Shown here one piece after another: positions 1-8,949 of a stretch of 34,855 bases of DNA (its first letter is position 1; every line of letters starts with the position of its first letter). The position numbers and the translations under genes are program-made. The stretch lies in assembly GCF_000820005.1 (NCBI RefSeq), contig NZ_CDBL01000079.1, forward strand, positions 1-34,855. Direction: 5' to 3'. The notes under the pieces were generated by a model. That model was not told the origin of the DNA and did no database searches. It saw nothing but the letters and a program-made list of their open reading frames with translations. This DNA comes from Aeromonas piscicola (GTDB lineage: Bacteria; Pseudomonadota; Gammaproteobacteria; Enterobacterales; Aeromonadaceae).

Positions 1-367
1 CGCACTGGCGCTGGCCCCCTCCCGTCGCCCCTACCCCCAGACGCAACTGCTGTTCAAGGGGGAGGACTACGGCGCCGATCTCAAACACCTCAAGGCCCGG
101 CTCGACAATCTGGGCTGTGCCATCCCCACCCTCTACAAGCAATATTCCGAGCTGTGCGAGCCGGGCGGCGTGCAGTTCATGGACTTTGGCATAGACCCCG
201 ACTTCAACCACTGCATCGACGGTCTGGTGTGGGTGGACGTGAGCCGCATCAAGCCCCACAGGCGGGCCCGCTATATCGGCAGTCACATGGGTAACCCGAG
301 CCGCACTCCGCGTGCCGCGTCGACCACCACCGCCGAGCGCGGCGAAACATCCTCAACCTCTGACTGA
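1..367 (+). CDS. C-terminal part of a hemolysin/OlsB-type acyltransferase (5'-truncated by the window)
   Basis: An open frame runs in from the left edge (first full codon at base 2) and ends with TGA at 365-367, so only about 121 C-terminal residues are visible. The segment around LYKQYSELCEPGGVQF, then DFGIDPDFNHCIDGLVWVD and a basic RIKPHRRARYIG end, resembles the C-terminal part of GNAT-fold acyltransferases annotated as hemolysin-like or ornithine/lysophospholipid acyltransferases. The last 25 or so residues are Ser/Thr/Arg-rich and probably disordered. The acyl-donor site lies outside the window, so substrate cannot be judged. A strong bidirectional hairpin follows directly. Family assignment is from remembered similarity and is moderate; the exact enzyme activity is unknown. 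Confidence 0.6.
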   Translation, partial: ALALAPSRRPYPQTQLLFKGEDYGADLKHLKARLDNLGCAIPTLYKQYSELCEPGGVQFMDFGIDPDFNHCIDGLVWVDVSRIKPHRRARYIGSHMGNPSRTPRAASTTTAERGETSSTSD

Positions 368-370
368 CAA

Positions 371-408
371 ACAACAAACAGGGAGGCCACAGCCTCCCTG
401 TTTGTTGT
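371..408. terminator. Bidirectional rho-independent terminator
   Basis: Perfect 17-bp inverted repeat (arms 371-387 and 392-408) around a 4-nt CACA loop, with A-rich and T-rich outer ends. It sits between the convergent acyltransferase and the SelT/W/H-like gene and can serve both. Confidence 0.9.
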
Positions 409-422
409 GCCATCCACCGCCA

Positions 423-734
423 TCACTGTGCGGCAGGTTTGCGATCCGAGTGGCCCAGATCCCGCTCGGGGGCGATAACGTCACGCACTCGCTGCTTGAT
501 CTCTTTCGCCTCGGGGAAGCCCTCGTCGGCCACCCTGTCCCACACCAGCACGCCATTCACCAGGATGCGGAACTCCCCCTTGCTGGCGGGCACCAGCGCC
601 ACCTCGCCGAGATCGCTGTCGAAGGTGGAGAGCAGCTCCTGCGCCAGCCAGGCGGCGCGCAGCATCCAGCGACAGAGGGTGCAGTAGCGGATCTCGATGC
701 GGGGTTTGCTGATGGGGGTTAACGACTCTGTCAT
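423..734 (-). CDS. SelT/SelW/SelH (Rdx) family redoxin, Cys form
   Basis: 103 residues, the usual length of the bacterial Rdx family. The N-terminal strand RIEIRYCTLCRWMLRA carries a CxxC pair (CTLC); in selenoprotein W-type members the second Cys is selenocysteine, so this is the all-cysteine version. The following ELLSTFDSDLGEVALVP and GEFRILVNGVLVWDR segments fit the thioredoxin-like fold of the family. A GGAG ribosome-binding site lies 7 nt before the ATG at 734. The role is probably thiol redox chemistry in the cytoplasm, but the partner is unknown. It lies downstream of, and in the same direction as, the SAHH-like gene, with 88 bp between them, so co-transcription is possible. Confidence 0.8.
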   Translation of the reverse strand: MTESLTPISKPRIEIRYCTLCRWMLRAAWLAQELLSTFDSDLGEVALVPASKGEFRILVNGVLVWDRVADEGFPEAKEIKQRVRDVIAPERDLGHSDRKPAAQ

Positions 735-822
735 TGGGTGACTCCATAAAAATCGGCCAGCGGGAAATGGGGATAGTCATGGCCCGCCATACCGGCTGCA
801 ATAGCAAAAAGCACAGCCTGGC

Positions 823-1944
823 TCACTGGCTGACCCCGTGAAAATCCCTTAGCCAGTGGCGGGCTATGGTGCGCATGGTCGACTGCGGCAGATCGAACAG
901 GCCGGGAGCCAGGGGTTGCTGCGCCAGCTGACGCACCCCCTCGATGATCTCCGCCAGCACCAGATAGACATATTCGCCGATGACGGCGCCGTGGACAAAA
1001 TTGACCGCCTCCCCCCGATTTAGCAGGAAGATGGTGCTGCCATCGGGCCGGGTCAGCGCCAGCACATGGGGGCACACCTCCTCGCTCGGCCAGGGCAGCT
1101 GGGAGAGACAAAAAGCGAATTCGTCGTCGGCCGAGGTGACCGACGCCAGCATGGCATCGGGGCGCAACTGCTGCAGGTCGGCCAGATCCAGCGCACCGTT
1201 GCCGGTGGAGCAGATCACCAGCTCGGCCCGGCCGAGCGCCTCGGCCTTGCCCACCAGCTTGAAGCCGTGGGAGAGCGCCTCCACCTGGCGCAGCACGTCT
1301 GTCTCCACCAACTCCAGATGCAGGTTGCGGCACCTGAGCTCGCGGGCGATGCTGCGCCCCACCTTGCCATAGCCAAACAGGGCGGCCTGACAGACGTTGA
1401 AGGTGCGGTTGAGAGTACGGGCCAGGGACTCGGCGGAGTAGACCACGCTCAGACCAATCTGGATATCCTCGGCCTGCTTGAGGGGGCTGCGCGCCACCGA
1501 GATGACAGGGGTGGCCAGCACCTCCTGCTCGTAGCGCTGATGGCCGTTTTCGGTCATCTCCACCACCCCGAGGAAGCGGGGGCCGAAATACTCGCTCAGG
1601 GTCACCTGGGTTTTGGCAAAGTAGCCACCTATGTCCAGAATGATCAACCGTTCATGAGGGGCCACCAAAGGGGCTATGTGCTCTATCACCCCCTGCGGCG
1701 TATTGGTCCACTGGCGGTTGAGCGGCAGCACGGGGTAGTGCTGCTGGGCCCAGGCCAGGGTCGGTCCGTGCACTGACTTGGGTTTGGGCAGGATGGCGCC
1801 GATCCGCCCGATGTGATCGAGGGCCTGGATAAACTGGGGGCGATCGGGAAGCAGGTGGGTAACCAGCAGGATGCAGAGACCATCGAGGCGTCCCTGCTCG
1901 GTGAAATGGCGAAAAAACAGATGCTCAGATCCTTGACTGCGCAA
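823..1944 (-). CDS. S-adenosylhomocysteine hydrolase-like NAD-binding protein (divergent)
   Basis: 373 residues if it starts at the TTG at 1944-1942. I chose this start because an AAGGAGG site lies 6 nt upstream and the residues before it look untranslated; the frame is open further, to 2061. The central part resembles adenosylhomocysteinase: IILDIGGY corresponds to its LDDGGD segment, VVEMTENGHQRYE to its TETTTGVHRLY region, GYGKVG (about residues 191-196) to the Rossmann NAD loop, and CSTGN (about 245-249) to its TTGN motif. The C-terminal LLNRGEAVNFVHGA replaces the usual NLGCATGHP-like segment. The N-terminal substrate domain is short and I cannot see a clear catalytic set, so true SAH hydrolysis is doubtful. 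No metK, metE or luxS is nearby. Function unknown. Confidence 0.65.
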   Translation of the reverse strand: MRSQGSEHLFFRHFTEQGRLDGLCILLVTHLLPDRPQFIQALDHIGRIGAILPKPKSVHGPTLAWAQQHYPVLPLNRQWTNTPQGVIEHIAPLVAPHERLIILDIGGYFAKTQVTLSEYFGPRFLGVVEMTENGHQRYEQEVLATPVISVARSPLKQAEDIQIGLSVVYSAESLARTLNRTFNVCQAALFGYGKVGRSIARELRCRNLHLELVETDVLRQVEALSHGFKLVGKAEALGRAELVICSTGNGALDLADLQQLRPDAMLASVTSADDEFAFCLSQLPWPSEEVCPHVLALTRPDGSTIFLLNRGEAVNFVHGAVIGEYVYLVLAEIIEGVRQLAQQPLAPGLFDLPQSTMRTIARHWLRDFHGVSQ

Positions 1945-1981
1945 CTGTGGCCTCCTTAGCGCGCCGCAAACAAGCAGGCAA

Positions 1982-2008
1982 ACAGAACCCGGCATGACCG
2001 GGTTCTGT
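1982..2008 (-). terminator. Hairpin between the membrane-protein gene and the SAHH-like gene
   Basis: Perfect 11-bp inverted repeat (1982-1992 and 1998-2008) with a 5-nt loop. On the minus strand it lies 123 bp after the membrane-protein gene and 37 bp before the TTG start of the SAHH-like gene. The following tract (TTTGCCTGCTTGTTT) is only loosely T-rich, so it may be a weak terminator or a 5'-UTR attenuator. Confidence 0.45.
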
Positions 2009-2130
2009 GTGTGTCCAGATAATTGAAAATCCTTTTTATCTGAATCCACAAGGGGGCTCAATCTTTATCTGTGCAGACTATGACGAAGTCGTCAACTTTC
2101 GGGTTAATTGCCTGTTTTTTATGCTAAAAA

Positions 2131-2868
2131 TCAGTACAAAGAGGCCTCTGGCCACACCTTCCACAGACTCAATCCGGTGCCTATTCCCGCCAGCAGGATC
2201 AGCAGGGCCCAACGCTGGATCCAGGGCTTGTTGCGCAAGGCCCACTCCAGCAGCGGCAGCAGCCAGACCGGCAGCAAGACCGCAAGCGGCACTTCCACGT
2301 ATTGCCAGGCGAGCATCTGCATAAAGGCCAGCGCCAACCCGAGCACGGCAGGCGCCGCCTTGACGCCGGCAAAGGCACCAAGCAGGGCACGGAAACCTGC
2401 AAAGGCAGCCAGGGCCCCCGCCAGCTGGGCAATCAACAAACTGCCGTCGATACCGATCACCAGCGCCAGCCAGATGAAACCGAGGGCAAAGCCCAGCCCT
2501 TCGCGGCTGTCACCGCGCAGATCAGTCCAGCCAACCCAGACGATGGCAGGCAGCAGCGCCAGCCAGATCCGCGGTTCACTGGTCAGCACAGAGGCGAGCC
2601 CCTGCCACCACACCAGGGCACCGAGCCCGGCGAACAACAAGATCGCGGCCCGCTTGTCCGCCAGTTGCGCAGCAATCGCCGGCACCAGCAGAGTCAGTGG
2701 CAGCCACTGCCACGCCTTGACCGGCAGCCCATAGGCGCCACCCAGCAGGCAACCCACCAGCCAGAGCGCCAGGGCGCCCCACAGATACCCCAGTCGTGGC
2801 CAGCGCCATGACAGCAAAGCGGCCCCCAAAGGAGCCGCCAGGGTTTGTAGCAGGAGTGCTGCGCCCAT
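2131..2868 (-). CDS. Polytopic inner-membrane protein of unknown function
   Basis: 245 residues, very rich in Leu, Ala and Trp, with roughly eight hydrophobic stretches separated by short loops (for example around ALALWLVGCLLGGAYGL, ALLPAIVWVGW, LAVLLPVWLLPLLEWAL and the C-terminal ALLILLAGIGTGLSLW). No enzyme or transporter signature was recognised. Its ATG (2866-2868) overlaps the TAA of the upstream yceI gene by one base (TAATG), so translation is probably coupled. In E. coli yceI is paired with a cytochrome b561, but no b561 haem-ligand pattern is evident here. Function unknown. Confidence 0.75.
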   Translation of the reverse strand: MGAALLLQTLAAPLGAALLSWRWPRLGYLWGALALWLVGCLLGGAYGLPVKAWQWLPLTLLVPAIAAQLADKRAAILLFAGLGALVWWQGLASVLTSEPRIWLALLPAIVWVGWTDLRGDSREGLGFALGFIWLALVIGIDGSLLIAQLAGALAAFAGFRALLGAFAGVKAAPAVLGLALAFMQMLAWQYVEVPLAVLLPVWLLPLLEWALRNKPWIQRWALLILLAGIGTGLSLWKVWPEASLY

Positions 2869-3428
2869 TACTTGCGCACGCCTTCAACGAACAAGTTGAT
2901 GCTCATCTCGTCCGGAATGCCGGGCAACATGTAGCTCACGCCAAAGTCGCTGCGCTTGATGGTGGTGGAGGCGTTGAAGCCGCTGCGATAGCCGCCCCAG
3001 GGATCCTTACCCTCGCCTATCTTGACCAGATCGAAGGCCACGGCCTTGCTGATGCCGTGCAGGGTCAGGGTACCTTTCAATACGCCCTTCTCCTTGGTGC
3101 CTTCATAGCCGCTGCTGACGAAGGTCATCTTGGGGTACTGTTTCACGTCCAGAAAATCGGGGCTGCGCAGGTGTTTGTCGCGCGGCTCGTGGTTGGAGTC
3201 CACGCTGGCGGCGTCGATCTCGAAGCTCGCCTTGGCCGCTGCCGGGTTGGCATCGTCCATGCTGAAGGTACCGCTGAAGGTGTTGAAACGACCGACCAGC
3301 TCGGAGAAGCCGAGGTGACCCACCTTGAACTGGACAGTGGTGTGAGCCGTATCGACATCGTAATCGGCCGCCATCAGGGGGGCCGCCATAAACAGGCAGG
3401 AGGCCAGCAGGGCCTTGGTCATTTTCAT
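2868..3428 (-). CDS. YceI family periplasmic lipid-binding protein
   Basis: 186 residues beginning with a cleavable signal peptide (MKMTKALLASCLFMAAPLMA, cut before ADYDVD). The mature protein has the typical YceI landmarks: YDVDTAHTTVQFKVGHLGFS at the start, the SFEIDAASVDSNHEPRDKHL segment, FLDVKQYPKMTF, and the closing GFNASTTIKRSDFGV. YceI proteins form a lipocalin-like barrel that binds isoprenoid-type lipids in the periplasm. The gene is divergent from a LysR regulator across 110 bp, a common arrangement for a regulator and its target. It is translationally coupled to the downstream membrane protein. Confidence 0.9.
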   Translation of the reverse strand: MKMTKALLASCLFMAAPLMAADYDVDTAHTTVQFKVGHLGFSELVGRFNTFSGTFSMDDANPAAAKASFEIDAASVDSNHEPRDKHLRSPDFLDVKQYPKMTFVSSGYEGTKEKGVLKGTLTLHGISKAVAFDLVKIGEGKDPWGGYRSGFNASTTIKRSDFGVSYMLPGIPDEMSINLFVEGVRK

Positions 3429-3494
3429 CCGTTCGTTCCTTCATATTGGGGGTTCACAACAACAACCAAGATGCTAACCTCCATATCGGAATAG

Positions 3495-3525
3495 ATAATC
3501 AGCGATTTATTAAAATAATTATCAA
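3495..3525 (-). promoter_or_regulatory. Possible yceI promoter in the AT-rich yceI/lysR intergenic region
   Basis: On the minus strand TTGATA (3525-3520) is followed after 18-19 nt by TGATTA or GATTAT, a plausible sigma-70 pair. The segment 3480-3525 is markedly AT-rich compared with the neighbouring genes. A LysR-type operator is expected here but I could not define one with confidence. Confidence 0.35.
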
Positions 3526-3538
3526 CTGAGAGTGAAAG

Positions 3539-4441
3539 ATGGACCAGATAGCCGCCATGCGCACCTTCATCAAGGTGGTGGAGTGTCAGAGTTTTACCAA
3601 GGCCGCCAACCAGCTCGGCATCTCGGTCGCCATGACCTCCAAGCTGATGCAGCAGCTGGAGGAGTCTCTCTCCACCCGCTTGCTGTCGCGCACCACCCGT
3701 CAAGTCAACCCCACAGAAGCCGGCCAGTTCTACTACCAGCGCTCCCAGGCCCTGCTGGCGGAGCTGGAAGAGACCCACAGCCAGCTCACCCGCAACAATC
3801 AGCAGCCCCAGGGCACCCTCAAGCTGTCGGTACCGATGGACTTTGGCTACCTGCACCTCTCCCCCGCCCTGCCGCTGTTTCGTGAGCGCTTCCCGGATCT
3901 GAAACTGGAAATAGAGTACAGCGACCGGCGGGTGGCCCTGGTGGAAGAGGGGTTCGATCTGGCGCTGCGCATCGGCAACCTGCCGGACTCCTCTCTGGTC
4001 GCCAAGCCGCTGGCCATGATGAAGCTGGAGGTGTGTGCCAGCCCCACCTATCTGGCCCGCAGGGGCACCCCGAACACCCCCGAGGATCTCAAGCAGCACG
4101 ACTGCCTCATCTATACCCTGACCCAGCCTGACTGGGTCTTCAAGCGGGATGGGGAGCAACTGAGCGTGCGCCCGCAGGGGCCGCTTCGCGCCAACAACGG
4201 CGTGGCCCTGACCCGGGCCGCCTGCGATCATCAGGGCATTATCTTGCAGCCCACCTTCATCGTCGGCGATGCGCTGCGCTCTGGGGAGCTGGTATCACTG
4301 CTGCCGGAGTGGGAGAAGGGACAGGTGGGGCTCTATGCCCTCTACCCCCATCGCCGATTCGTCTCTGGCAAGGTGCGCTGCTTTATCGAGTTCGTGCAGG
4401 AGCGCTACCTGGCGCCTCACTACTGGGATCGTAAAGCGTGA
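3539..4441 (+). CDS. LysR-family transcriptional regulator
   Basis: 300 residues, normal for the family. The N-terminal winged helix-turn-helix is clear (MRTFIKVVECQSFTKAA then a helix around ISVAMTSKLMQQLEESL and RLLSRTTRQVNPTEAG, residues about 5-65). The effector domain starts near GTLKLSVPMDFGYLHLSPAL and contains DLALRIGNLPDSSL, typical of the CrgA/AaeR-like subgroup. It is divergent from yceI, so yceI and the coupled membrane gene are the obvious candidate targets; the effector is unknown. ATG at 3539, with a weak purine-rich site upstream. Confidence 0.9.
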   Translation: MDQIAAMRTFIKVVECQSFTKAANQLGISVAMTSKLMQQLEESLSTRLLSRTTRQVNPTEAGQFYYQRSQALLAELEETHSQLTRNNQQPQGTLKLSVPMDFGYLHLSPALPLFRERFPDLKLEIEYSDRRVALVEEGFDLALRIGNLPDSSLVAKPLAMMKLEVCASPTYLARRGTPNTPEDLKQHDCLIYTLTQPDWVFKRDGEQLSVRPQGPLRANNGVALTRAACDHQGIILQPTFIVGDALRSGELVSLLPEWEKGQVGLYALYPHRRFVSGKVRCFIEFVQERYLAPHYWDRKA

Positions 4442-4454
4442 GCCAATACCGGGT

Positions 4455-4892
4455 TTATGATGCAGAGGTGTCGGACTGTGGGGATGCAGGTTCAGCGAGC
4501 AGCGGCAGTTCAGCCACCAGCAGTTGAGCGGTCTGCATTATTTGCCAGCGCGGCAGACGGCGGCGCAGGGCAGCGAGCTGCTCCTCGCTCAAGGCATAGG
4601 GCAGGGTGATGTGCAGGCAGTGGCAATCGAGCATGCCGGCCAACTGCAACATCAGAATGAGGTTGGCCTCATCCGTCTTGTGCTTGTTGATGCGCTTGCC
4701 AATCTCATGGCGAAAGTGGGTCTCGGGATCCTGGGTCATCGCCTGCCAGCCATAACCAAACAGCGGCATGAAGGCACTGATCACGCCAAGGGCGGTGAGC
4801 GGCCGCTTGGGCGGATGATAGAGCGCATTGAGATCCAGCAGTATGGGGGTTAGATGCAGCTCACGACTGCCGGATAAAATGTTATTACTCAT
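4455..4892 (-). CDS. Hypothetical protein, 145 aa
   Basis: I do not recognise this protein. The N-terminal part has ELHLTPILLDLNALYHPPKRPLT, then a hydrophobic stretch GVISAFMPLFGYGW, then a charged helix with FRHEIGKRINKHKTDEANL. A Leu-rich segment LILMLQLAGMLDCHCLHITLPYALSEEQLAALRRR and a Ser/Pro-rich end follow. It has no signal peptide. The coding frame is clean and codon use matches its neighbours. It is convergent with the LysR gene (13 bp between stops) and divergent from fhs. The start ATG at 4892 has only a weak CAGGG site. Confidence 0.6.
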   Translation of the reverse strand: MSNNILSGSRELHLTPILLDLNALYHPPKRPLTALGVISAFMPLFGYGWQAMTQDPETHFRHEIGKRINKHKTDEANLILMLQLAGMLDCHCLHITLPYALSEEQLAALRRRLPRWQIMQTAQLLVAELPLLAEPASPQSDTSAS

Positions 4893-4958
4893 TGGATAAC
4901 CCTGTTGATTCCACTAGACTGCGCCGCATATTTGACCTGACATGCCAACGAGGTGCTG

Positions 4959-6701
4959 ATGCTAAGCGATATCGAGATCTCCCGCCAGTCCCCCCGTCTC
5001 TCCATCCAGGCTCTGGCTTCGCGCCTGGGCATCCCGGCCCATCTGCTCAGCCCTCACGGTCACTACAAGGGCAAGCTCAGTCTCGAACTGCTCAAGCAAG
5101 CCGCCAGCAAGTCCGGCAAAAAAGCGGGCAAGCTGGTGCTGGTGAGCGCCATCACGCCGACGCCCCTTGGCGAGGGCAAGACGGTCACCACCCTGGGTCT
5201 CGCCATGGGGCTCAACCACATAGGCCAGCCCAGCATCGCCACCATTCGCCAGCCGAGTCTCGGTCCCGTATTCGGGGTCAAGGGGGGCGCCGCCGGTGGC
5301 GGCCATGCCCAGGTGGTGCCGATGGAGGAGATGAACCTGCACCTGACCGGTGACTTCCACGCCCTCACCGCCGCCCACAACCTGGCGGCCGCCGCACTGG
5401 ATGCCCGCCTGTTCCATGAGACCAAACTCGGCAGTCAGTTCACCGCCAGGACGGGGCTGGCACGGCTCGATATCGATCCCGCCAACATCCTCTGGCCGCG
5501 CACCCTCGACATGAACGATCGCGCCCTGCGCCACCTCACGATTGGGCAGGGGGCCGCCGCCGATGGCGTTGAACGCCAGGATCGCTTCGTCATCACCGCC
5601 GCCTCTGAGCTGATGGCCATTCTGGCGCTGGCAAACGACTTGAAAGACTTGCGCGAACGCATCGGCCGCATCCAGCTGGCCCTCGATAGCCAGGGTAACC
5701 CCATCACCGCCGAGCAGCTGGAAGTCGCCGGCGCCATGACGGTGCTGCTCAAAGACGCGCTGCAGCCGACCCTGATGCAGACCACGGAGCAGACCCCAGT
5801 GCTGGTGCACGCAGGCCCCTTTGCCAACATAGCCCACGGCAACTCCTCGGTGATCGCCGATCGCATGGCGCTGCAACTGACCGACTATGTGGTGACAGAG
5901 GCGGGTTTTGGCTCCGACATGGGGCTGGAGAAGTTCTTCAACATCAAGCACCGCCAGTCCGGCATCGCACCAGCCTGCGTGGTACTGGTAGCAACGGTAC
6001 GCGGCCTCAAGGCCAACAGTGGCCTGCTCGATATCCGTCCCGGTCAACAGCTGCCTGCGAGCCTCCTGGGGGAAGACTTGCCCACCCTTGAGAAAGGCTG
6101 TGCCAACCTCGCCTGGCATATCAACAATGCCCGCCGTTATGGCGTGCCCGTGGTGGTGGCGGTCAACCGCTTCCCCACCGACAGCCAGGCCGAGCTGGAT
6201 CTGCTGATGCGCGAGGCGCGCCAAGCCGGCGCCTGCGGCACGGCCATCTCCAACGCCTTCACTCAAGGGGGCGCGGGTGCCAGTGAGCTGGCCCGTGCCG
6301 TAGTCGCCGCCTGCGAGATGCCAAGCCAGATCCAGCTGCTCTATCCCGACGAGATGAGCCTGTGTGCCAAGCTCGCCACCCTGGTGGAGTGCGGCTATGG
6401 CGGGCGCGGTATTCTGCTCTCTGACAAGGCACGCCGCCAGCTGGCTGCGCTCTCGGCCGCAGGCTGGGATCACCTGCCCATCTGCGTGGCCAAGACGCCG
6501 CTCTCCATCAGCCACGATCCCGCCAAAAAGGGAGTGCCGACTGCTTTCGAGGTGCCTATCGACGAGGTGAAGCTGTGCGCCGGTGCCGGCTTCGTCTATG
6601 CGCTGGCGGGCCCCATCATGACAATGCCGGGGCTCGGCAGCCTGCCGGCCTATCGCCATATCGACATTGATGATGACGGCGAGATCGTCGGACTGAGCTG
6701 A
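4959..6701 (+). CDS. fhs: Formate-tetrahydrofolate ligase
   Basis: ATP-dependent ligation of formate to tetrahydrofolate to give 10-formyl-THF, feeding purine and one-carbon metabolism. 580 residues from the ATG at 4959; the open frame reaches a GTG at 4953, but GAGG lies 5 nt before the ATG, so I prefer the ATG. The P-loop-like [10 protein letters not shown] (GEGKT at about 71-75), the glycine-rich [40 protein letters not shown], and [15 protein letters not shown] are all family hallmarks. The C terminus ends DGEIVGLS. A decayed second copy of this 3' end lies about 30 bp downstream. Confidence 0.97.
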   Translation: MLSDIEISRQSPRLSIQALASRLGIPAHLLSPHGHYKGKLSLELLKQAASKSGKKAGKLVLVSAITPTPLGEGKTVTTLGLAMGLNHIGQPSIATIRQPSLGPVFGVKGGAAGGGHAQVVPMEEMNLHLTGDFHALTAAHNLAAAALDARLFHETKLGSQFTARTGLARLDIDPANILWPRTLDMNDRALRHLTIGQGAAADGVERQDRFVITAASELMAILALANDLKDLRERIGRIQLALDSQGNPITAEQLEVAGAMTVLLKDALQPTLMQTTEQTPVLVHAGPFANIAHGNSSVIADRMALQLTDYVVTEAGFGSDMGLEKFFNIKHRQSGIAPACVVLVATVRGLKANSGLLDIRPGQQLPASLLGEDLPTLEKGCANLAWHINNARRYGVPVVVAVNRFPTDSQAELDLLMREARQAGACGTAISNAFTQGGAGASELARAVVAACEMPSQIQLLYPDEMSLCAKLATLVECGYGGRGILLSDKARRQLAALSAAGWDHLPICVAKTPLSISHDPAKKGVPTAFEVPIDEVKLCAGAGFVYALAGPIMTMPGLGSLPAYRHIDIDDDGEIVGLS

Positions 6702-6734
6702 TGGTTAGTGTCAGCAGTTGCAGACCAAGCCACC

Positions 6735-6807
6735 ACCTCGACAGCCTGCCACCGGTTGGCGTCATATCGATATCGGCGAGGACGGCGAGATTGTCGGCTT
6801 AAGCTGA
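6735..6807 (+). pseudogene. Remnant of a second fhs 3' end
   Basis: Bases 6760-6807 translate as [15 protein letters not shown] followed by TGA, almost the same as the real Fhs end [15 protein letters not shown]. The upstream bases CTCGACAGCCTGCC (6737-6750) match CTCGGCAGCCTGCC of the gene, but about 2 extra bases shift the frame between the two blocks. Many of the differences are synonymous (for example the Ile, Val, Gly and Leu codons near the end), so this is an old or foreign allele rather than a fresh duplication. Confidence 0.75.
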
Positions 6808-6839
6808 CGTTCTCCCTGCTCAAGATCGCCAGAAACAAC

Positions 6840-6871
6840 AAGGCCCCGCCAATTGGCGGGGCCTTCCTTTT
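6840..6871. terminator. Rho-independent terminator between fhs and the chemoreceptor gene
   Basis: Perfect 11-bp GC-rich stem (6840-6850 with 6855-6865), AATT loop, followed by CCTTTT on the plus strand and preceded by A-rich sequence. It can serve both convergent genes. Confidence 0.9.
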
Positions 6872-6899
6872 AGTACCCGTACAACTCGCTGGCTTGCCC

Positions 6900-8555
6900 C
6901 TAGAGGGTGAAGCGCTGGGTCATATGGTGCAGCGAGGTCGCCAGCTTGCTCAGCTCGACGCAGGCCTGGGCGGTCTGCTGCGCCCCCAGGGCGTTCTCGT
7001 CGGCGGCATTGTGGATGTTGACTATGCTGCGATTGAGCTCCTCGGTCACCGCGTTCTGCTCCTCGGTGGCAGTAGCGATCAGGGTGTTCATGTCGGTGAT
7101 CTGGGTGACGGCCCCATTGATGGTATCTATGCTGCTGCCGGCATCCCGCGCCAGCCCGACGCTCTCCTGCATCTGCTGACGGCTCAGCTGCATGGCGCTG
7201 CCCGCCTCGGCGGCGCGGCTCTGCAGCAGCTCTATCATCTTGCTGATCTCGGCGGTGGAGTCCTGAGTCCGCTGGGCCAGAGAGCGCACTTCGTCCGCCA
7301 CCACGGCGAAACCGCGTCCCTGCTCGCCGGCACGGGCGGCCTCGATGGCGGCGTTGAGCGCCAGCAGGTTGGTCTGACCGGCGATGTCGCGGATCACATC
7401 CAGCACCATGCTGATGTTGGTGCTGTCGGTCTCCAGCTGTTGTACCACGACGCCCGCCTGTTCAATCTTGACCGACACATCTTCGATGCTGCTGATGGCG
7501 CTGCGCACCACCTGGTTGCCCTGGGACGAGGTGTGGGAGGCATCCTTGGCGGCACTCATGGCATCCGTGGTATTGCGGGCCACTTCGTTGACCGTGGATT
7601 GCATCTCGTTCATGGCGGTGGCCACCTGGGAGACCTCGCTCTGCTGGCGCGCCATGCCGGTGGCGGACTGTTCGGAGATGGCACTCACCTCCTCCACCGC
7701 GCTGCTGAGCTGGCTCACGGAGCCGGCGATTTCGCTCACCAGATTGGCCAGCGCATTTTGCATCCGGTTGAGGGCCGATCCCAGCTGACCCAGCTCGTCG
7801 CGGTTGAAGCGGTTGTCCTGGATCCACTCCTGCAACTCCCCCTTGCCCAGATCGCCGTTGGCGATGCGCTGAGCCTGACGGGCCAGCATGATGAGCGGGT
7901 CCCGGATCTGACGGGTCAGCACCACCGAGAGGCAGACCACCAGCACCAGACCCACCAGCAGAGAAATGGTGACGCTCAACTTGGCGGAGTCATAGGCTGC
8001 CACCACCACCTTGCGCGACGCCTTGGCATAGCCATGGTTGATGCGAATGAGGTCACTGACCGACTTGGTCAGGTTGAGGTAGAGCGGGATCCCCTCGCTC
8101 ATGAACACCTGCTGGGCGGCGGCCAGCTGGTCGCTCTCCTGCAGCTGTTTCACCCGCTGGTGCAGGGCCGAATAACGGGCCCAATCCGCCTTGACGGTAT
8201 CGAAGGTGCGGCGCTCTTCCACATCCTCCGCCCAGATGGTGGCATCGTGTGCGACCAGTTGCTGGGCAACCTGTTCAAACTTGCGGGCCGTCTCGGTGCG
8301 ATACTCCGCCTTTTTCTGCGGATCCGAGGCAATCAGGAAGAACCCCAGCTCATAGCGGCGCAGCTCGCTGATACTCTCGCCGATGGCACTGGTGCGGTTG
8401 ACGGCGGGCAATATGCTGTCGGTGAAACCGATGGCGGCCCGGTTCATGTTGCTGAACTCGAGCAGCGAGAAACCGCCGATAAAGGCCACCATCAGGCCGA
8501 GCACGGCAAAGCCGGCGGTAAGCTTCTTGCCTATGGTCATGGTACTGGTATTCAT
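6900..8555 (-). CDS. Methyl-accepting chemotaxis protein (four-helix-bundle sensor)
   Basis: 551 residues from the ATG at 8555, which has AGGA 6-7 nt upstream; the open frame extends to 8636 but without a better site. Layout: short cytoplasmic tail, TM1 at about 11-33, a periplasmic helical domain of about 160 residues (4HB_MCP type, with [12 protein letters not shown]), TM2 at about 192-214, HAMP to about 268, then the signalling coiled coil. The kinase-control hairpin is canonical ([21 protein letters not shown] then [20 protein letters not shown], about 390-430). There is no C-terminal CheR-docking pentapeptide; the protein ends HHMTQRFTL. The ligand is unknown. It is monocistronic between two terminators. 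Confidence 0.95.
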   Translation of the reverse strand: MNTSTMTIGKKLTAGFAVLGLMVAFIGGFSLLEFSNMNRAAIGFTDSILPAVNRTSAIGESISELRRYELGFFLIASDPQKKAEYRTETARKFEQVAQQLVAHDATIWAEDVEERRTFDTVKADWARYSALHQRVKQLQESDQLAAAQQVFMSEGIPLYLNLTKSVSDLIRINHGYAKASRKVVVAAYDSAKLSVTISLLVGLVLVVCLSVVLTRQIRDPLIMLARQAQRIANGDLGKGELQEWIQDNRFNRDELGQLGSALNRMQNALANLVSEIAGSVSQLSSAVEEVSAISEQSATGMARQQSEVSQVATAMNEMQSTVNEVARNTTDAMSAAKDASHTSSQGNQVVRSAISSIEDVSVKIEQAGVVVQQLETDSTNISMVLDVIRDIAGQTNLLALNAAIEAARAGEQGRGFAVVADEVRSLAQRTQDSTAEISKMIELLQSRAAEAGSAMQLSRQQMQESVGLARDAGSSIDTINGAVTQITDMNTLIATATEEQNAVTEELNRSIVNIHNAADENALGAQQTAQACVELSKLATSLHHMTQRFTL

Positions 8556-8832
8556 GGCATGTCCTGGATATGAGTGAACAGATAGCGCCCGTCTGATCCG
8601 CGCCAGTCGACACGGATCACTGTGCCTGCCCTCCATGGCGGCTCATCCAGCCTTGATGAATATGTATCCTTACATGAACGAGGCGAGAACCTTTCAAGGG
8701 TGCTGGGTGCCTGCCTGACAAGCCCGTTCAGGCCTGCAGGAAGGCATGGCTGCGGTCAGAATAACCACATATGCCCGCCCCTTGCGGCTCAGCATGAGCC
8801 CAAAAGAGAGCCAAAGTGAACCATACCGAGGT

Positions 8833-8859
8833 ATATCGACCGGACCCGCCGATCCCTTA
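8833..8859 (-). promoter_or_regulatory. Possible sigma-28 (FliA) promoter for the chemoreceptor gene
   Basis: On the minus strand TAAG (8859-8856), 15 nt, then GTCGATAT (8840-8833), compared with the FliA consensus TAAA-N15-GCCGATAA. The spacing is exact with about 9 of 12 bases matching. The implied 5' UTR of about 270 nt is long, which weakens the case. Confidence 0.35.
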
Positions 8860-8917
8860 AGGAAAGTTGTGGATGAAACAGCAGAGATGGCCGACTGGCC
8901 GCATGAACAGAAGAGGA

Positions 8918-8949
8918 AGGAGGCATGACGCCGTGGCGGCATGCCTCCT
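8918..8949 (-). terminator. Hairpin after folE
   Basis: 10-bp perfect arms (8918-8927 and 8940-8949) enclosing a further CGCC/GGCG pairing. On the minus strand it is followed by a pyrimidine-rich tract (TCCTCTTCTGTTC). It lies just after the folE stop codon. Confidence 0.6.

Noticed and set aside
1945..2061. N-terminal extension of the SAHH-like frame up to an ATG at 2061
   Set aside because: It would translate through a perfect hairpin, while a TTG with AAGGAGG 6 nt upstream lies at 1944.
4962..6659. 565-codon open frame on the minus strand opposite fhs
   Set aside because: Shadow frame of a GC-rich gene; the fhs sense strand has full family motifs.
6708..8573. 621-codon open frame on the plus strand opposite the chemoreceptor gene
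   Set aside because: It is the antisense shadow of a gene with clear MCP signalling motifs; the translation is rich in His, Gly and Leu with no recognisable domain and no sensible start.
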